Assembly: GCF_016406325.1 (NCBI RefSeq)
Contig: NZ_CP066370.1
Location: 3,162,001-3,226,000 of the forward strand
Length of the DNA: 64,000 nt
Direction of reading: 5' to 3'
Source: Shewanella putrefaciens
Lineage (GTDB): Bacteria; Pseudomonadota; Gammaproteobacteria; Enterobacterales; Shewanellaceae
A program made the position numbers and the translations under genes. This document shows positions 50,613 to 61,241 of this stretch, piece after piece; the first letter of the stretch is position 1; the number at the start of each line of letters is the position of its first letter. A model generated the notes under the pieces. That model worked only from the letters and a program-made list of their open reading frames with translations. It ran no database searches and had not been told where the DNA came from.

Positions 50613-51215
50613 TTATGGAACAAAATAAACATACACAAGTCCGCAGCTTCCGCTGACTAACACCATGTATAGCAATGATTTTTTAAGACGTTTTGTTTGT
50701 GGGAGCAAAAGGTAAGCCCCCGTCAGCGAAAATAAGATAATGAGCACTGCACTCAGATCGAGTATCCAAGCCCAAACGGTCCCGGTGTTTCGCCCCTTAT
50801 GCAAATCATTGAGTACCGCCACAACACCATAATCAATACTTTCGACATAGGCTTTTGCATCAAGTAAATCCAGTGTCACACTGCGATAGGTTCCAGGCCC
50901 TTTATTGACGAGGCTAATTTCATCGTCACTGATATCAGCGCTCGCGATATCCATCGCCCATTCACTTTTTAGCCAATGCCCAGCGGCTAAACGCCACTGT
51001 GGATCTTGCGCATCGACAGGGAGTAAATAACTAGGAATTGCAACTTGCTCACGCAAAGGCTCCTGATCTGCTCCTGAAAACCAATTTGGATGGTTTAATG
51101 TTATTCCTGTTACCGCGAAAAACAGCATCAGCAATAATAACGCCATAGAAACATAAACATGGATAATACGGGCATAGGATAACGATGACTTACTGACTTT
51201 TAATTTCAATGACAC
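50613..51215 (-). CDS. PepSY-associated membrane protein
   Basis: About 200 residues. An N-terminal hydrophobic helix (HVYVSMALLLLMLFFAVTGIT, cited in part), LNHPNWF, a periplasmic PepSY-like part with DLHKGRNTGTVWAWILDLSA, and two C-terminal helices. HxG..W-type motifs are those of the PepSY TM family, linked to ferric-chelate reduction. First gene of the operon, preceded by a Fur-box-like site at 51322-51340. Start unsure: the frame is open to a TTG at 51251; I use GTG at 51215, and TTG at 51209 is as likely. Confidence 0.8.
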   Translation of the reverse strand: MSLKLKVSKSSLSYARIIHVYVSMALLLLMLFFAVTGITLNHPNWFSGADQEPLREQVAIPSYLLPVDAQDPQWRLAAGHWLKSEWAMDIASADISDDEISLVNKGPGTYRSVTLDLLDAKAYVESIDYGVVAVLNDLHKGRNTGTVWAWILDLSAVLIILFSLTGAYLLLPQTKRLKKSLLYMVLVSGSCGLVYVYFVP

Positions 51216-51607
51216 ATTCTCTAAAAGAGACCATATTGAATTGAACCTCAAAACTTCAATATCAGCCTTTATTACGCAACAGGATTTACGATCGCATTAA
51301 ACAAAATTAATGGCCCGAAGATTAAATGATATTTATTATCAAACAGTACCAAGTTTACAAACTTTACATATTGAGTACTGAAAAACCACTTTTTCACAGT
51401 TGGTTGATTTAATTGTTAAGAATAGCCCCCCTCAAACTCCCCCCATGCAACGTCTGTAAAAACAGCCATCTTAATAGGCCATTAAATCAACATTATCACC
51501 ATTTCAGAATGTTAAAATTTACCTTTATCACCTCTCGTTTACCCCGTCAGAATCGGCTACAATTCCGCCGCCGGTGACTTGCTGGTACTTCCAAAGGAAA
51601 ATTTATC
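51216..51607. other. Divergent control region between the PepSY operon and a lipoprotein gene
   Basis: About 390 bases without a gene. It contains the Fur-like site at 51322-51340 and AT-rich promoter-like sequence for both sides. Confidence 0.55.
51322..51340 (-). promoter_or_regulatory. Putative Fur box before the PepSY/DUF2271/DUF4198 operon
   Basis: TTAAATGATATTTATTATC agrees with the 19-base Fur consensus (GATAATGATAATCATTATC) at 14 positions. It lies about 107 bases before the assumed PepSY start codon. This suggests repression when iron is plentiful. Confidence 0.55.
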
Positions 51608-52357
51608 TTGAGTACATCTCTGCTCAAAAAACTGCGTTGCCTACACATTGTTTTGCTCGCAATGATGCTTAATGCCTGTGTCGCCCCCCTCTTATTAATG
51701 TCACCTCAAGGTCAATTGATGTGGGCATTACTTAAACCCCTTGTCGGTTTAAACCCTAATGATGTCGGACTGTTTGAACAGCCATTGATTAAAGATCGTC
51801 TGAAGTCACTCTTAGGTGATAAGTATGAAACAACCGTGTCACTGTTAAAAACAGCAGATAAAATACAGCAAGAAGGGCCGTTATTTTACCTTGTATCCAC
51901 TTACACCCCTGTACCAGAAATGGCCGAGAAAGCCGGATTTGTATGGAACTCGGATACTAACCAAATGGCAGTGATGCTGCTAACTGGTGGCTCACCCAAA
52001 ATTATCTCTGAGCAGTTTACGGATCAGGCTGAGAAACTCGTTCCTAGTTGGCCAAAAGAACTCGCCGACTATACCGATCCGCAAAAACTGCAGCAAAAAG
52101 TGATTGAAGCAGGCACAAATCAAGTACAACAGCAACTAGATGTAAGCCCTGCTGAACTTAATGCAACCAAAGCATTAGCAACTGGGGATGTTAAGGCAGT
52201 TCAAGACGCAGTCATTACAACTCCAGTAACAGAAGCCGCAACCACGATAACCGCTCCAATTGTTCCAGCAGAAATAACGCAACCTGTTATACCTGAAGTA
52301 AAAAAAACAGTAAATATAACAACCAGAGTGGCCTATTCATGGGCCACGCTGGTATAA
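51608..52357 (+). CDS. Putative lipoprotein, unknown function
   Basis: 249 residues from a TTG start with AGGAAA upstream. A basic start and hydrophobic stretch end in the lipobox LNAC (Cys 24). The mature part has a helical region (about 40-160) and a Thr/Ala/Pro/Val-rich C-terminal third (about 180-235) that looks like a flexible linker. No family recognised. Single gene, divergent from the Fur-type operon; convergent with the tRNA cluster. Confidence 0.65.
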   Translation: MSTSLLKKLRCLHIVLLAMMLNACVAPLLLMSPQGQLMWALLKPLVGLNPNDVGLFEQPLIKDRLKSLLGDKYETTVSLLKTADKIQQEGPLFYLVSTYTPVPEMAEKAGFVWNSDTNQMAVMLLTGGSPKIISEQFTDQAEKLVPSWPKELADYTDPQKLQQKVIEAGTNQVQQQLDVSPAELNATKALATGDVKAVQDAVITTPVTEAATTITAPIVPAEITQPVIPEVKKTVNITTRVAYSWATLV

Positions 52358-52494
52358 ACACTGTTTATGAATTCTTTAACTTCCACTCAATAAAGTTAAT
52401 CTACTGAATTTAAAAAAGTATTATACAGAGTAAAGATAAAGATCATTGCAGAAGAGAAAGTGGGAATAATAGCGGATATTGAAACTCAGAAAGC

Positions 52495-52523
52495 AAAAAG
52501 CCCGTCATAGGACGGGCTTTTTA
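52495..52523. terminator. Terminator of the tRNA cluster
   Basis: AAAAAGCCCGTC and GACGGGCTTTTT pair around ATAG, starting 4 bases past the last tRNA-Gln. A/T runs on both sides mean it can also end the lipoprotein transcript. Confidence 0.9.
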
Positions 52524-52526
52524 TTA

Positions 52527-52601
52527 TGGCTGGGGTACTAGGATTCGAACCTAGGGATGCCGAGATCAAAACCCGGTGCCTTACCACTTGGCGATACCCC
52601 A
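52527..52601 (-). tRNA. tRNA-Gln (TTG), copy 3 in transcription order
   Basis: 75 bases with CCA; acceptor TGGGGTA/TACCCCA, anticodon loop TTTTGAT. Differs from the two copies at 52891 and 52988 by one base in the D-loop region (AAGTGG against AAGCGG). Confidence 0.95.
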
Positions 52602-52644
52602 ATAAACTTTTTACTTTTATCTTCTCTCGAAGATGACATTTTGA

Positions 52645-52729
<85 letters not shown>

Positions 52730-52811
52730 ATCAAAAATGTACCAGAAATGCTCATAAAAACAGCTCTGGATTTTTCCCAGATAAATCAAAAGATTTAACA
52801 TGGATTAAATA

Positions 52812-52888
52812 TGGTAGCAATGGCGGGACTTGAACCTGCGACCCCAGCATTATGAGTGCTGTGCTCTAACCAGCTGAGCTACATTGCC
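52812..52888 (-). tRNA. tRNA-Met elongator (CAT), copy 2
   Basis: 77 bases with CCA; GGCAATG acceptor, anticodon loop CTCATAA in a CAGCA/TGCTG stem lacking the initiator GGG/CCC pairs. Identical to the copy at 53266 as far as read by eye. Confidence 0.93.
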
Positions 52889-52890
52889 AA

Positions 52891-52965
52891 TGGCTGGGGT
52901 ACTAGGATTCGAACCTAGGGATGCCGAGATCAAAACCCGGTGCCTTACCGCTTGGCGATACCCCA
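52891..52965 (-). tRNA. tRNA-Gln (TTG), copy 2
   Basis: 75 bases with CCA, anticodon loop TTTTGAT. Only 2 bases separate its 3' end from the following tRNA-Met. Confidence 0.95.
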
Positions 52966-52987
52966 AACAACTTAAGAAACTAAAAAA

Positions 52988-53062
52988 TGGCTGGGGTACT
53001 AGGATTCGAACCTAGGGATGCCGAGATCAAAACCCGGTGCCTTACCGCTTGGCGATACCCCA
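52988..53062 (-). tRNA. tRNA-Gln (TTG), copy 1
   Basis: 75 bases with CCA, anticodon loop TTTTGAT; identical to the copy at 52891. Confidence 0.95.
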
Positions 53063-53110
53063 ACTAAACTCTGTTTCAAACATCCGCTATCGCCGATGTC
53101 TTTTAAATAA

Positions 53111-53195
<85 letters not shown>

Positions 53196-53265
53196 ACAGT
53201 CTCAATTTTACATCTTGAAAGGATGCTAGCAACTACCTAGTAGCAATAACCTCATCTTTAAAAGA

Positions 53266-53342
53266 TGGTAGCAATGGCGGGACTTGAACCTGCGACCCCA
53301 GCATTATGAGTGCTGTGCTCTAACCAGCTGAGCTACATTGCC
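53266..53342 (-). tRNA. tRNA-Met elongator (CAT), copy 1
   Basis: 77 bases with CCA; first gene of the seven-tRNA cluster, about 40 bases downstream of a stable-RNA promoter. Confidence 0.93.
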
Positions 53343-53383
53343 ACTTCGGTATTGCACGCCCCTCGTAGCGAGGAACGGGGCGT

Positions 53384-53412
53384 ATTATGCTTATTCGATC
53401 TATCTAGGTCAA
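53384..53412 (-). promoter_or_regulatory. Sigma-70 promoter of the tRNA cluster
   Basis: On the minus strand TTGACC (53412-53407), a 17-base spacer and CATAAT (53389-53384) are followed by the GC-rich discriminator ACGCCCCG, the hallmark of stringently controlled stable-RNA promoters. Confidence 0.8.
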
Positions 53413-53550
53413 CAGCTTTTTTTCGCTATTTCCCTTAGCTTAAGCTATTCGGCTATTACTTCACCAAACTGAGCAACAGATACGCTAAATTGCGCCCTAT
53501 TGCCCTTATCTAGTCTAATTTACGAATGCTTAGCCATTGAATAATCGTGC

Positions 53551-54642
53551 TTATACGTTAAACAAGAAATGCATAACATCGCCATCTTTCACGATATAAG
53601 TTTTACCTTCAACGCGTAGTTTGCCCGCTTCTTTGGCACCAGCTTCCCCTTTGTAGGTAATGAAGTCTTCAAACGCCATCACCTGCGCACGAATAAAGCC
53701 ACGTTCAAAGTCAGTATGAATAACGCCCGCAGCTTGTGGAGCACTCGCTCCTACAGGAATAGTCCAAGCGCGAACCTCTTTTACGCCAGCAGTAAAGTAC
53801 GTTTGCAGATTAAGTAACTGATATCCCGCACGAATAACGCGATCTAAACCTGGCTCTTCTAACCCAAGATCGGCCATAAACTCATCGCGCTCCTCGATTT
53901 CCATCTCAGCCAGTTCAGATTCAATCGCCGCACACACGGCAACAACAATGGCATTTTCTGTCGCCGCAATGGCGCGAACTGCATCTAAATGCGGGTTATT
54001 TTCAAAACCATCTTCCGCCACGTTGGCAATGTACATTGTCGGTTTTAAGGTTAAGAAGTTAAGGTAAGCAACGGCTTCCAATTCTTCTTTTGATAAATCC
54101 ATTGAACGCAACATTTTGGCTTCATCGAGCACTGGACGCATTTTTTCTAATACTTCCACTTCAAACTTAGCGTCTTTATCGCCACCTTTAGCCCGTTTTT
54201 GCTGACGCAGAACGGCACGCTCTAAACTGTCTAAGTCAGCCAAGGCTAATTCAGTGTTAATCACTTCAATATCGCCCGCAGGATCAACCTTATTGGCCAC
54301 GTGAACAATGTTGTCATCATCAAAACAGCGCACAACATGACCGATTGCATCGGTTTCACGGATGTTAGCTAAGAACTTGTTACCTAAACCTTCGCCTTTA
54401 GATGCGCCAGCAACTAAGCCTGCGATATCCACAAACTCCATCGTTGTTGGCAATACACGTTGGGGATTGACAATTGCAGCTAACGCATCCAAACGTGGAT
54501 CTGGCACAGGTACCACACCCGTGTTAGGTTCAATAGTACAAAACGGGAAGTTAGCCGCTTCGATGCCAGCCTTAGTTAACGCATTAAAAAGCGTTGATTT
54601 GCCTACGTTAGGAAGACCAACAATGCCGCATTTAAAACCCAT
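53551..54642 (-). CDS. ychF: Redox-regulated ATPase YchF
   Basis: 363 residues. P-loop [35 protein letters not shown] (switch/G3) and [13 protein letters not shown] are typical, with a C-terminal TGS domain (from about 279). YchF is an Obg-family protein that prefers ATP and associates with ribosomes. Follows pth, the standard pth-ychF order. Confidence 0.97.
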   Translation of the reverse strand: MGFKCGIVGLPNVGKSTLFNALTKAGIEAANFPFCTIEPNTGVVPVPDPRLDALAAIVNPQRVLPTTMEFVDIAGLVAGASKGEGLGNKFLANIRETDAIGHVVRCFDDDNIVHVANKVDPAGDIEVINTELALADLDSLERAVLRQQKRAKGGDKDAKFEVEVLEKMRPVLDEAKMLRSMDLSKEELEAVAYLNFLTLKPTMYIANVAEDGFENNPHLDAVRAIAATENAIVVAVCAAIESELAEMEIEERDEFMADLGLEEPGLDRVIRAGYQLLNLQTYFTAGVKEVRAWTIPVGASAPQAAGVIHTDFERGFIRAQVMAFEDFITYKGEAGAKEAGKLRVEGKTYIVKDGDVMHFLFNV

Positions 54643-54776
54643 ATGCTTACCTTTCTCTCAATTATTAGCTAGCAAGTCACACTCACCAGCGAGTTTTAGT
54701 TGTGCTACCCAATGGCAACACATGACTGAATCATAAAACTGTTATAGTGACATTCGGCATTTTGCCAAATATCACT

Positions 54777-55364
54777 CTACTCCGCTTTGAAGGAGTGTAA
54801 TCTAGTCATGGCTTTAACCATGTTTTCTTTATATAAAATTTCAGTGGAACGTACCGCCTCATCAATAGCGGCCTCAATAAGCTCTTGCTCTTTCGCAGGT
54901 GCTTTACCGAGTACGTAACCACTGACTTGGTTTTTATCGCCGGGGTGACCAATACCTATGCGTAAACGATAAAAATTTTTATCGTTAGCCAATTTAGCAA
55001 TAATATCCTTTAAACCATTGTGGCCACCATGGCCACCACCCAACTTAAATTTAGCGACACCAGGCGGCATATCAAGCTCATCGTGGGCGACTAAAATTTC
55101 TTCAGGCGTGATACGAAAAAAATTAGCCAAAGCACCTACGGCTTTACCACTTAAGTTCATATACGTCGTTGGGATCAACAAGCGAACATCTTTACCCTGT
55201 AGTACCGCTCTGGCGGTTAAGCCAAAATATTTGCTGTCAGGGACTAATGTTACGCCGCAAATTCGAGCTAACTCTTGAACATACCAAGCGCCCGCATTAT
55301 GGCGGGTCTGAGCATATTCTGCCCCCGGATTAGCAAGGCCCACTATTAATTTTATTTCGCTCAT
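54777..55364 (-). CDS. pth: Peptidyl-tRNA hydrolase
   Basis: 195 residues from the ATG at 55364 ([20 protein letters not shown]). The frame opens 13 codons earlier, but this start aligns with the family. TRHNAG with the catalytic histidine, YMNLSG, and [13 protein letters not shown] are intact. Releases peptides from stalled peptidyl-tRNA. Confidence 0.97.
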   Translation of the reverse strand: MSEIKLIVGLANPGAEYAQTRHNAGAWYVQELARICGVTLVPDSKYFGLTARAVLQGKDVRLLIPTTYMNLSGKAVGALANFFRITPEEILVAHDELDMPPGVAKFKLGGGHGGHNGLKDIIAKLANDKNFYRLRIGIGHPGDKNQVSGYVLGKAPAKEQELIEAAIDEAVRSTEILYKENMVKAMTRLHSFKAE

Positions 55365-55508
55365 GACACTCAAAATCGTTATTTGGTCGATGGCAACCAG
55401 CATAAAATATCATCAGTGCTGGCCATAGCTGCTAAAAACGCGGCATTTTAGCACTCAAAGCCAAAGTCAACAAATGCCGTGTTCTTTTGTTGGGGAAAAG
55501 CCAAATAA

Positions 55509-56738
55509 CTAAAGCCCCATAGCGTATTTAAGTACGATTTTTTTGATGGGTGAATTGATGTTAGCCAGCTTTAACGCGCCATTACGTAACAGTTTAAGCG
55601 GCAAAATATCGTTACTAAATCCTGCGTAAAACATATCCATAGTCGTCATCATCAATTGGTTATCGCGGTAACGCTGACGTTCATATTGAGCAAGAACCGC
55701 CTGGTTCCACCAAGATTGATCTTGAGCTAACGCCTCTTTTATTACCGCTAAAAGTGCTTCAACATCCTTAAAACCAAGATTAACACCTTGGCCCGCTAGC
55801 GGATTAATGGTGTGGGCGGCATCCCCTAGAATCACCACATTATTAGCATAATAGCGCTGAGCATGGCGACGAGTGAGGCCAAAACTGCCTTTATTCTCAA
55901 CGGTGAAATCAGCGTCCAAACGCGCAGGGAAATGCACTCTTATCTGCTCTGCGAGCTGTTTGTGATTAAGCTGCATTAACTGTTTAATTCGATTGGCATC
56001 GTCGTACCACACCAGCGAAGCGTTATTCCCTGGCAGAGGTAATAAAGAACGTGGCCCTTTAGGCGTAAACTGCTGCCAAGTCACATCCTGCTGCCCCTGC
56101 GCAGTCTTGATATTGATCAGCATGGCCGATTGAGCATAATCCCAACCTGAAATACCAATTCCCGCCCACTGGCGGACCTGTGAGTTTGCACCATCGGCGC
56201 CAACCAATAACTTAGCCACAAGTTTAACACTTGATTGTAAGCACACACTCACGCCATCAGCTTCTCGAGCAAACGCAGTCACTTTATCGGGACAAAATAA
56301 CGTGATGCTATTCAATTGGGCCATTTGTTGCCACAGGGCAAGTTGGATTAAACGGTTTTCTACTATATGGCCTAAATGGCTGGCGCCAATTTGTGAACTG
56401 TGGAATTGGGTGATGCAGCCATCGAGCTCCCAAGTTTCTAAGCCTAGATAAGGCGCGTTACGCATTTTAAGCAACGTGTCCATAGCACCTAAGCGTTCAA
56501 GTAATGCTTCAGAAGCCACACTAATAGCAGATACACGAACATCTAACGGCTGTTCGGCATGATAAGCCTCTGGCACCAAAGACTCTATGACCGCGACTTT
56601 CAGCCCCATTTGTGCCAGTCCAATTGCGGTAGTGGCACCGACCATGCCCCCACCCACTAAAATGACATCAAATAGGATCACATCGCCACAGTGTGTATCG
56701 GACACGACCTGTGTAACTGCATGTTTAGTCTCGCTCAT
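55509..56738 (-). CDS. ubiF: FAD-dependent ubiquinone hydroxylase, UbiF type
   Basis: About 409 residues. Dinucleotide-binding VILVGGGMVGATTAIGLAQMG near the N-terminus, VGADGANSQVRQWAG in the middle, and GDAAHTINPLAGQGVNLGFKDV for FAD ribityl binding identify the UbiH/UbiF/VisC family. Its divergence from miaB matches the E. coli ubiF locus, so the 2-octaprenyl-3-methyl-6-methoxy-1,4-benzoquinol hydroxylase step is most likely. Several in-frame starts are close together; I use the ATG at 56738 (MSETKH). Confidence 0.85.
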   Translation of the reverse strand: MSETKHAVTQVVSDTHCGDVILFDVILVGGGMVGATTAIGLAQMGLKVAVIESLVPEAYHAEQPLDVRVSAISVASEALLERLGAMDTLLKMRNAPYLGLETWELDGCITQFHSSQIGASHLGHIVENRLIQLALWQQMAQLNSITLFCPDKVTAFAREADGVSVCLQSSVKLVAKLLVGADGANSQVRQWAGIGISGWDYAQSAMLINIKTAQGQQDVTWQQFTPKGPRSLLPLPGNNASLVWYDDANRIKQLMQLNHKQLAEQIRVHFPARLDADFTVENKGSFGLTRRHAQRYYANNVVILGDAAHTINPLAGQGVNLGFKDVEALLAVIKEALAQDQSWWNQAVLAQYERQRYRDNQLMMTTMDMFYAGFSNDILPLKLLRNGALKLANINSPIKKIVLKYAMGL

Positions 56739-57110
56739 CTTAGTGACCACGGTTTATTCCCTTCTTTATATTTGTGTCCAATACGGCTAGAAAATGTTGG
56801 ACAGAGTATCAAAGCATGTCGATTATGCCTTATATCAAGATATCACGGAAATGTTCAGCATCTTTCGCACCTAAATTCAAGATAACATGAGCATTCAAGT
56901 GTGCAACTGCTTGATGATAATGGTTAATGCACAACCTATCCGCGGCATTAGTCACTATTGGTAACAACGCCAGTAAAAACCTACCATTAATGTGGGTACC
57001 CAAAACAATAAAAGCGAACAGGTAAAAGTGCGGACAAAGCTGGTCAGCAGCTATAACTGCAGGTAAAATGTCGCGCTATTTTTACTGGGCATCTTAGGGC
57101 GATACAACTG
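56739..57110. other. Divergent control region between ubiF and miaB
   Basis: About 370 bases without a credible gene. It must hold promoters for both genes; no repressor site or RNA structure stands out. Confidence 0.5.
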
Positions 57111-58535
57111 ATGAGTAAGAAACTCCATATTAAAACTTGGGGCTGTCAAATGAATGAGTATGACTCATCCAAGATGGCTGATCTGTTAGGCGAATATCAA
57201 GGTTACACCTTGACTGAAGATGCGTCTGAAGCCGACATTCTCCTGCTCAACACTTGTTCTATCCGCGAAAAAGCGCAGGAAAAAGTGTTTCATCAGCTAG
57301 GACGCTGGAAGACGCTTAAAGATAAAAATCCCAATTTGATCATTGGTGTGGGTGGTTGCGTTGCCTCGCAAGAAGGTAAAGCCATTAAAGACAGAGCACA
57401 ATGCGTCGACATTATCTTTGGTCCACAAACCTTACACCGTTTGCCCGATATGATCGAGCAAGTACGCCGCGGTGACAAAGCCGTTATCGATATCAGCTTC
57501 CCTGAAATCGAAAAATTTGACCGTCTTCCAGAGCCACGCGCCGAAGGCCCAACGGCGTTTGTGTCTATCATGGAAGGTTGCAGCAAATACTGCTCATTCT
57601 GCGTGGTACCTTATACTCGCGGTGAAGAAGTCAGCCGTCCACTGGATGATATCATTCTTGAAATCGCCCAATTAGCAGAGCAAGGAGTGCGTGAAGTCAA
57701 TCTACTCGGCCAAAACGTGAATGCCTATCGCGGTGCGACTCACGATGGTTCAATTTGTAGCTTTGCGGAATTACTGCGTTTTGTTGCAGCAATTGACGGT
57801 ATCGACCGTATCCGTTTTACAACCAGTCACCCTATTGAGTTTACACAGGATATTATCGACGTTTACGAAGATACCCCTGAGCTTGTGAGCTTCTTGCACT
57901 TACCAGTACAATCGGGTTCTGACCGTATTCTCACGGCAATGAAACGCGGCCATATGGCGATTGAATATAAGTCAATCATCCGCCGCCTACGTAAAGCCCG
58001 TGAAGGTATTCAAATCAGCTCAGATTTTATCATTGGCTTCCCTGGCGAAACCAAGGAAGATTTTGCCGATACTATGAAGCTGATTGAAGAAATCGGTTTT
58101 GACCACAGCTTTAGTTTTATCTACAGCGCACGTCCGGGTACGCCAGCGGCAGACTTACCCGATAATGTCGATATGGAAGAGAAAAAACAGCGTCTGGCCA
58201 TTCTGCAAGACCGTATCACCCAGCAAGCCATGCGTTATAGCCGCCATATGATGGGCACGGTGCAACGTATTCTGGTAGAAGGTCCATCGGTAAAAAATCC
58301 TATGGAACTACGCGGCCGTACTGAAAACAATCGGGTAGTGAACTTTGAAGGTTTGCCTAAACACATAGGTACCTTTGTGGATGTCGAAATCGTCGACGTT
58401 TACACTAATTCATTACGCGGTAAGTTTATCCGTGGTGAAGATGAAATGGATCTGCGTCGTAGCCTGCGCCCTGCTGAAATTTTGGCCAAGCGCAAGCAAG
58501 ATGATGAACTGGGTGTGACTCAATTTAAGCCATAA
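57111..58535 (+). CDS. miaB: tRNA-2-methylthio-N6-isopentenyladenosine synthase MiaB
   Basis: 474 residues. N-terminal cluster cysteines ([30 protein letters not shown]), radical-SAM motif [17 protein letters not shown] (about 158-167), and a C-terminal TRAM domain. Adds the methylthio group to A37 of tRNAs. A terminator and palindromic repeat follow. Confidence 0.97.
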   Translation: MSKKLHIKTWGCQMNEYDSSKMADLLGEYQGYTLTEDASEADILLLNTCSIREKAQEKVFHQLGRWKTLKDKNPNLIIGVGGCVASQEGKAIKDRAQCVDIIFGPQTLHRLPDMIEQVRRGDKAVIDISFPEIEKFDRLPEPRAEGPTAFVSIMEGCSKYCSFCVVPYTRGEEVSRPLDDIILEIAQLAEQGVREVNLLGQNVNAYRGATHDGSICSFAELLRFVAAIDGIDRIRFTTSHPIEFTQDIIDVYEDTPELVSFLHLPVQSGSDRILTAMKRGHMAIEYKSIIRRLRKAREGIQISSDFIIGFPGETKEDFADTMKLIEEIGFDHSFSFIYSARPGTPAADLPDNVDMEEKKQRLAILQDRITQQAMRYSRHMMGTVQRILVEGPSVKNPMELRGRTENNRVVNFEGLPKHIGTFVDVEIVDVYTNSLRGKFIRGEDEMDLRRSLRPAEILAKRKQDDELGVTQFKP

Positions 58536-58563
58536 GCTTTAAATTGGATGAAACAGTACATAT

Positions 58564-58608
58564 ATACCCAAACAACCTGAAGATAAAGGATTCAGGTAGC
58601 TTGGGTAT
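58564..58608. repeat. Dispersed palindromic repeat, copy 2
   Basis: ATACCCAA-aca-ACCTGA and TCAGGT-agc-TTGGGTAT, with a shorter centre (about 11 bases) than copy 1 at 9324-9377. It lies between the miaB stop and its terminator, so it would form a hairpin in the miaB mRNA tail. Confidence 0.85.
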
Positions 58609-58615
58609 AATAAAG

Positions 58616-58644
58616 AAGGGCGACTTAGTCGCCCTTTTGCTTTT
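58616..58644 (+). terminator. Terminator after miaB
   Basis: AAGGGCGAC-TTA-GTCGCCCTT stem followed by TTGCTTTT. Confidence 0.85.
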
Positions 58645-58783
58645 ACACACTTTTGTTTAAGTCTACCGAGGCAATTGCTATTTTCCGTTAGCAATTATCG
58701 GCTATGGCTCGTAAACTGAAATTGTATTGCAATGGTTAACCAACCTCGTACCTTACTTTCTTATTTGCTATTGGGAGTGCTAT

Positions 58784-59833
58784 TTGTCCAGTAAATTAAC
58801 CACAATGAATCTGTATCTCGAACCTGCAGAAACACGCCGTTTGGCATCACTTTGCGGCCCATTCGATGACAATATCAAACAGATAGAACGTCGCGTAGGC
58901 GTAGAGATCGTTAGAAAAAACAACCACTTTCAAATCACTGGATTACCACGAAATTGTCTAAGTGCTAATAACTTACTTAAGCAACTTTATATCGAAACCC
59001 AGACTGTAAAAGGTAGTACGCCAGATCTCGAGCCAGAGCAAGTCCACATTGCCATTCAAGAGGCCATTTCCCTTGAACAGGATGACAGCGGTGACGATAA
59101 AGCCCTGCAGATTAAAACCCGCCGCGGTGTGATTAAACCGCGCAATCCAAACCAAAGCGCTTATGTGGCAAATATTGTGCGCCATGACATTACCTTTGGA
59201 ATTGGGCCTGCAGGTACAGGCAAAACCTACCTTGCGGTTGCAGCCGCAGTCGATGCATTGGAGCGCCAAGAAGTGCGCCGTATTTTACTCACTCGCCCTG
59301 CGGTTGAAGCGGGTGAAAAACTCGGCTTCTTACCCGGTGACTTAAGTCAAAAGGTCGATCCTTATTTACGCCCACTATACGATGCGTTGTTTGAAATGCT
59401 CGGCTTTGAAAAAGTAGAACGCTTAATCGAGAAAAATGTGATTGAAGTGGCGCCACTTGCCTATATGCGCGGTCGTACCTTAAACGATGCCTTTATCATT
59501 CTCGACGAAAGCCAAAATACCACCATAGAACAAATGAAAATGTTCTTAACCCGCATCGGTTTTAACTCTCGTGCGGTGATCACGGGCGACATCACTCAAA
59601 CTGACTTACCTAAGCACATCAAGTCAGGACTGCGCCACGCGATTGAAGTCTTAAGCCAAGTCGAAGAAATCAGCTTTAACTTTTTTGTCTCCCAAGACGT
59701 TGTGCGTCACCCTGTGGTAGCACGCATTGTTGAAGCCTATGAAGCTTTCGATCAAAAAGAGCAAGCCTTAAAAGCAAAGAAAGAAAGCCACTACCAACAA
59801 CTGCAGCAGGAAGCATTAAAACATGAGTCTTGA
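58784..59833 (+). CDS. ybeZ: PhoH family ATPase YbeZ
   Basis: 349 residues. [26 protein letters not shown], Walker [13 protein letters not shown] and Walker [12 protein letters not shown]. It is an RNA-associated ATPase partnering YbeY. The best start is a TTG at 58784 with GGGAG 6 bases upstream; the first ATG giving MNLYLEP is 7 codons later (58805) and lacks a site. Overlaps ybeY by 11 bases. Confidence 0.93.
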   Translation: MSSKLTTMNLYLEPAETRRLASLCGPFDDNIKQIERRVGVEIVRKNNHFQITGLPRNCLSANNLLKQLYIETQTVKGSTPDLEPEQVHIAIQEAISLEQDDSGDDKALQIKTRRGVIKPRNPNQSAYVANIVRHDITFGIGPAGTGKTYLAVAAAVDALERQEVRRILLTRPAVEAGEKLGFLPGDLSQKVDPYLRPLYDALFEMLGFEKVERLIEKNVIEVAPLAYMRGRTLNDAFIILDESQNTTIEQMKMFLTRIGFNSRAVITGDITQTDLPKHIKSGLRHAIEVLSQVEEISFNFFVSQDVVRHPVVARIVEAYEAFDQKEQALKAKKESHYQQLQQEALKHES

Positions 59834-60284
59834 GCTAGCATTAGATGTCCAATATGCAACAACAAGTGATTGGCTGCCCACAGAAGAGCTGCTTATGCTT
59901 TGGGCAAAAACAGCGATTGGCAACGGTATGGATAGGGCTGAATTAACAATTCGCATTGTCGATAGCCGTGAAAGCCAAATGCTAAACAGTACTTACCGCG
60001 GCAAAGATAAACCGACCAACGTACTGTCATTCCCCTTTGAAGCACCAGCAGAAATTGAACTTCCTTTGCTTGGGGATCTTGTCATTTGCGCCGCAGTCGT
60101 TGAAAATGAAGCCCGTGAGCAAAATAAAACCCTAGAAGCCCACTGGGCACACATGGTTGTACATGGTTGCTTGCATCTGCTAGGGTATGATCACATTGAA
60201 GATGAAGAAGCTGAAGATATGGAGTCGTTGGAGACTCAACTCATTGAAAGCTTAGGTTTTACCAATCCATACAAGGAACAATAA
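59823..60284 (+). CDS. ybeY: Endoribonuclease YbeY
   Basis: 153 residues. The zinc-binding motif [11 protein letters not shown] (about 115-125) and [16 protein letters not shown] are complete. It matures 16S rRNA 3' ends and takes part in ribosome quality control. Overlaps ybeZ, so translation is coupled. Confidence 0.96.
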   Translation: MSLELALDVQYATTSDWLPTEELLMLWAKTAIGNGMDRAELTIRIVDSRESQMLNSTYRGKDKPTNVLSFPFEAPAEIELPLLGDLVICAAVVENEAREQNKTLEAHWAHMVVHGCLHLLGYDHIEDEEAEDMESLETQLIESLGFTNPYKEQ

Positions 60285-60323
60285 TTAACTAAGATAAGAT
60301 CTGTCGAGGTTAATGAGAAAACT

Positions 60324-61199
60324 ATGAGTGACGATATCCCCCCGAGTACGAACGCCCATAAGAAAGGCTGGTTTGATAGAGTAAGTCAGTTATTCCAGGG
60401 CGAACCTCAAAATCGTGAAGATCTAGTGGACGTGATTGATGGTGCGGAGCAGCGCGATTTGATCACCCAAGATACCCGCGAAATGATCAAAGGTGTATTA
60501 GAAGTTTCTGATATGCGTGTTCGGGATATTATGATCCCAAGAGCGCAAATTGTTGCAATACAAATCGATAACACTGTAGAAGAATTGCTCTCAACCGTTA
60601 TCGGTTCAGGCCACTCGCGCTTCCCTGTCGTCAATGAAGATAAAGATCATATCGAAGGTATCTTACTTGCTAAAGATTTGATCCCATACGGTTTCTCAAA
60701 CAGTGATGAGCCGTTTTCCCTCAGCCGCGTGATCCGTCCCGCTGTGGTTGTACCAGAAAGCAAGCGCGTCGATGTGTTGCTTAAAGAATTCCGTTCACAA
60801 CGCTACCATATGGCGATTGTTGTCGATGAGTACGGCGGCGTATCTGGACTTGTAACCATCGAAGATATTCTGGAAGAAATCGTCGGTGAGATTGAAGATG
60901 AGTTCGACCACGATAGCGCCGAAGAAACCGAGATCCGCAAAGTCGGCAACACGGTTTATATGGTAAAGGCTTTAACGCCAATTGAAGATTTTAACGAAGA
61001 GTTCAATACTGATTTCAGCGATGAAGAATTTGATACTGTCGGTGGCTTAGTCTCCCATGCCTTCGGCCATCTGCCAGAGCGTAACGAAAGTATCATAATT
61101 GAAGGCATTGAATTTAAAGTTATCAATGCTGACACTAGGCGTTTAATCCAACTCAGAGTTAAACTCCCCGATCCTAATATTGGCGAAGACGTAGAATAA
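60324..61199 (+). CDS. corC: CorC/HlyC family CBS protein (YbeX)
   Basis: 291 residues. Two CBS motifs (MRVRDIMIPRAQIVAIQIDN from about 66; a second to about 180, VDEYGGVSGLVTIEDILEEIVGEIEDE) and a CorC_HlyC C-terminal domain. No membrane span, matching YbeX. It has been linked to magnesium/cobalt efflux and to ribosome maturation. Sits between ybeY and lnt as in E. coli. Confidence 0.95.
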   Translation: MSDDIPPSTNAHKKGWFDRVSQLFQGEPQNREDLVDVIDGAEQRDLITQDTREMIKGVLEVSDMRVRDIMIPRAQIVAIQIDNTVEELLSTVIGSGHSRFPVVNEDKDHIEGILLAKDLIPYGFSNSDEPFSLSRVIRPAVVVPESKRVDVLLKEFRSQRYHMAIVVDEYGGVSGLVTIEDILEEIVGEIEDEFDHDSAEETEIRKVGNTVYMVKALTPIEDFNEEFNTDFSDEEFDTVGGLVSHAFGHLPERNESIIIEGIEFKVINADTRRLIQLRVKLPDPNIGEDVE

Positions 61200-61241
61200 C
61201 TCTCTGCGTAAAAATAACTCTCCGTGTAAGAAGAATGATCC

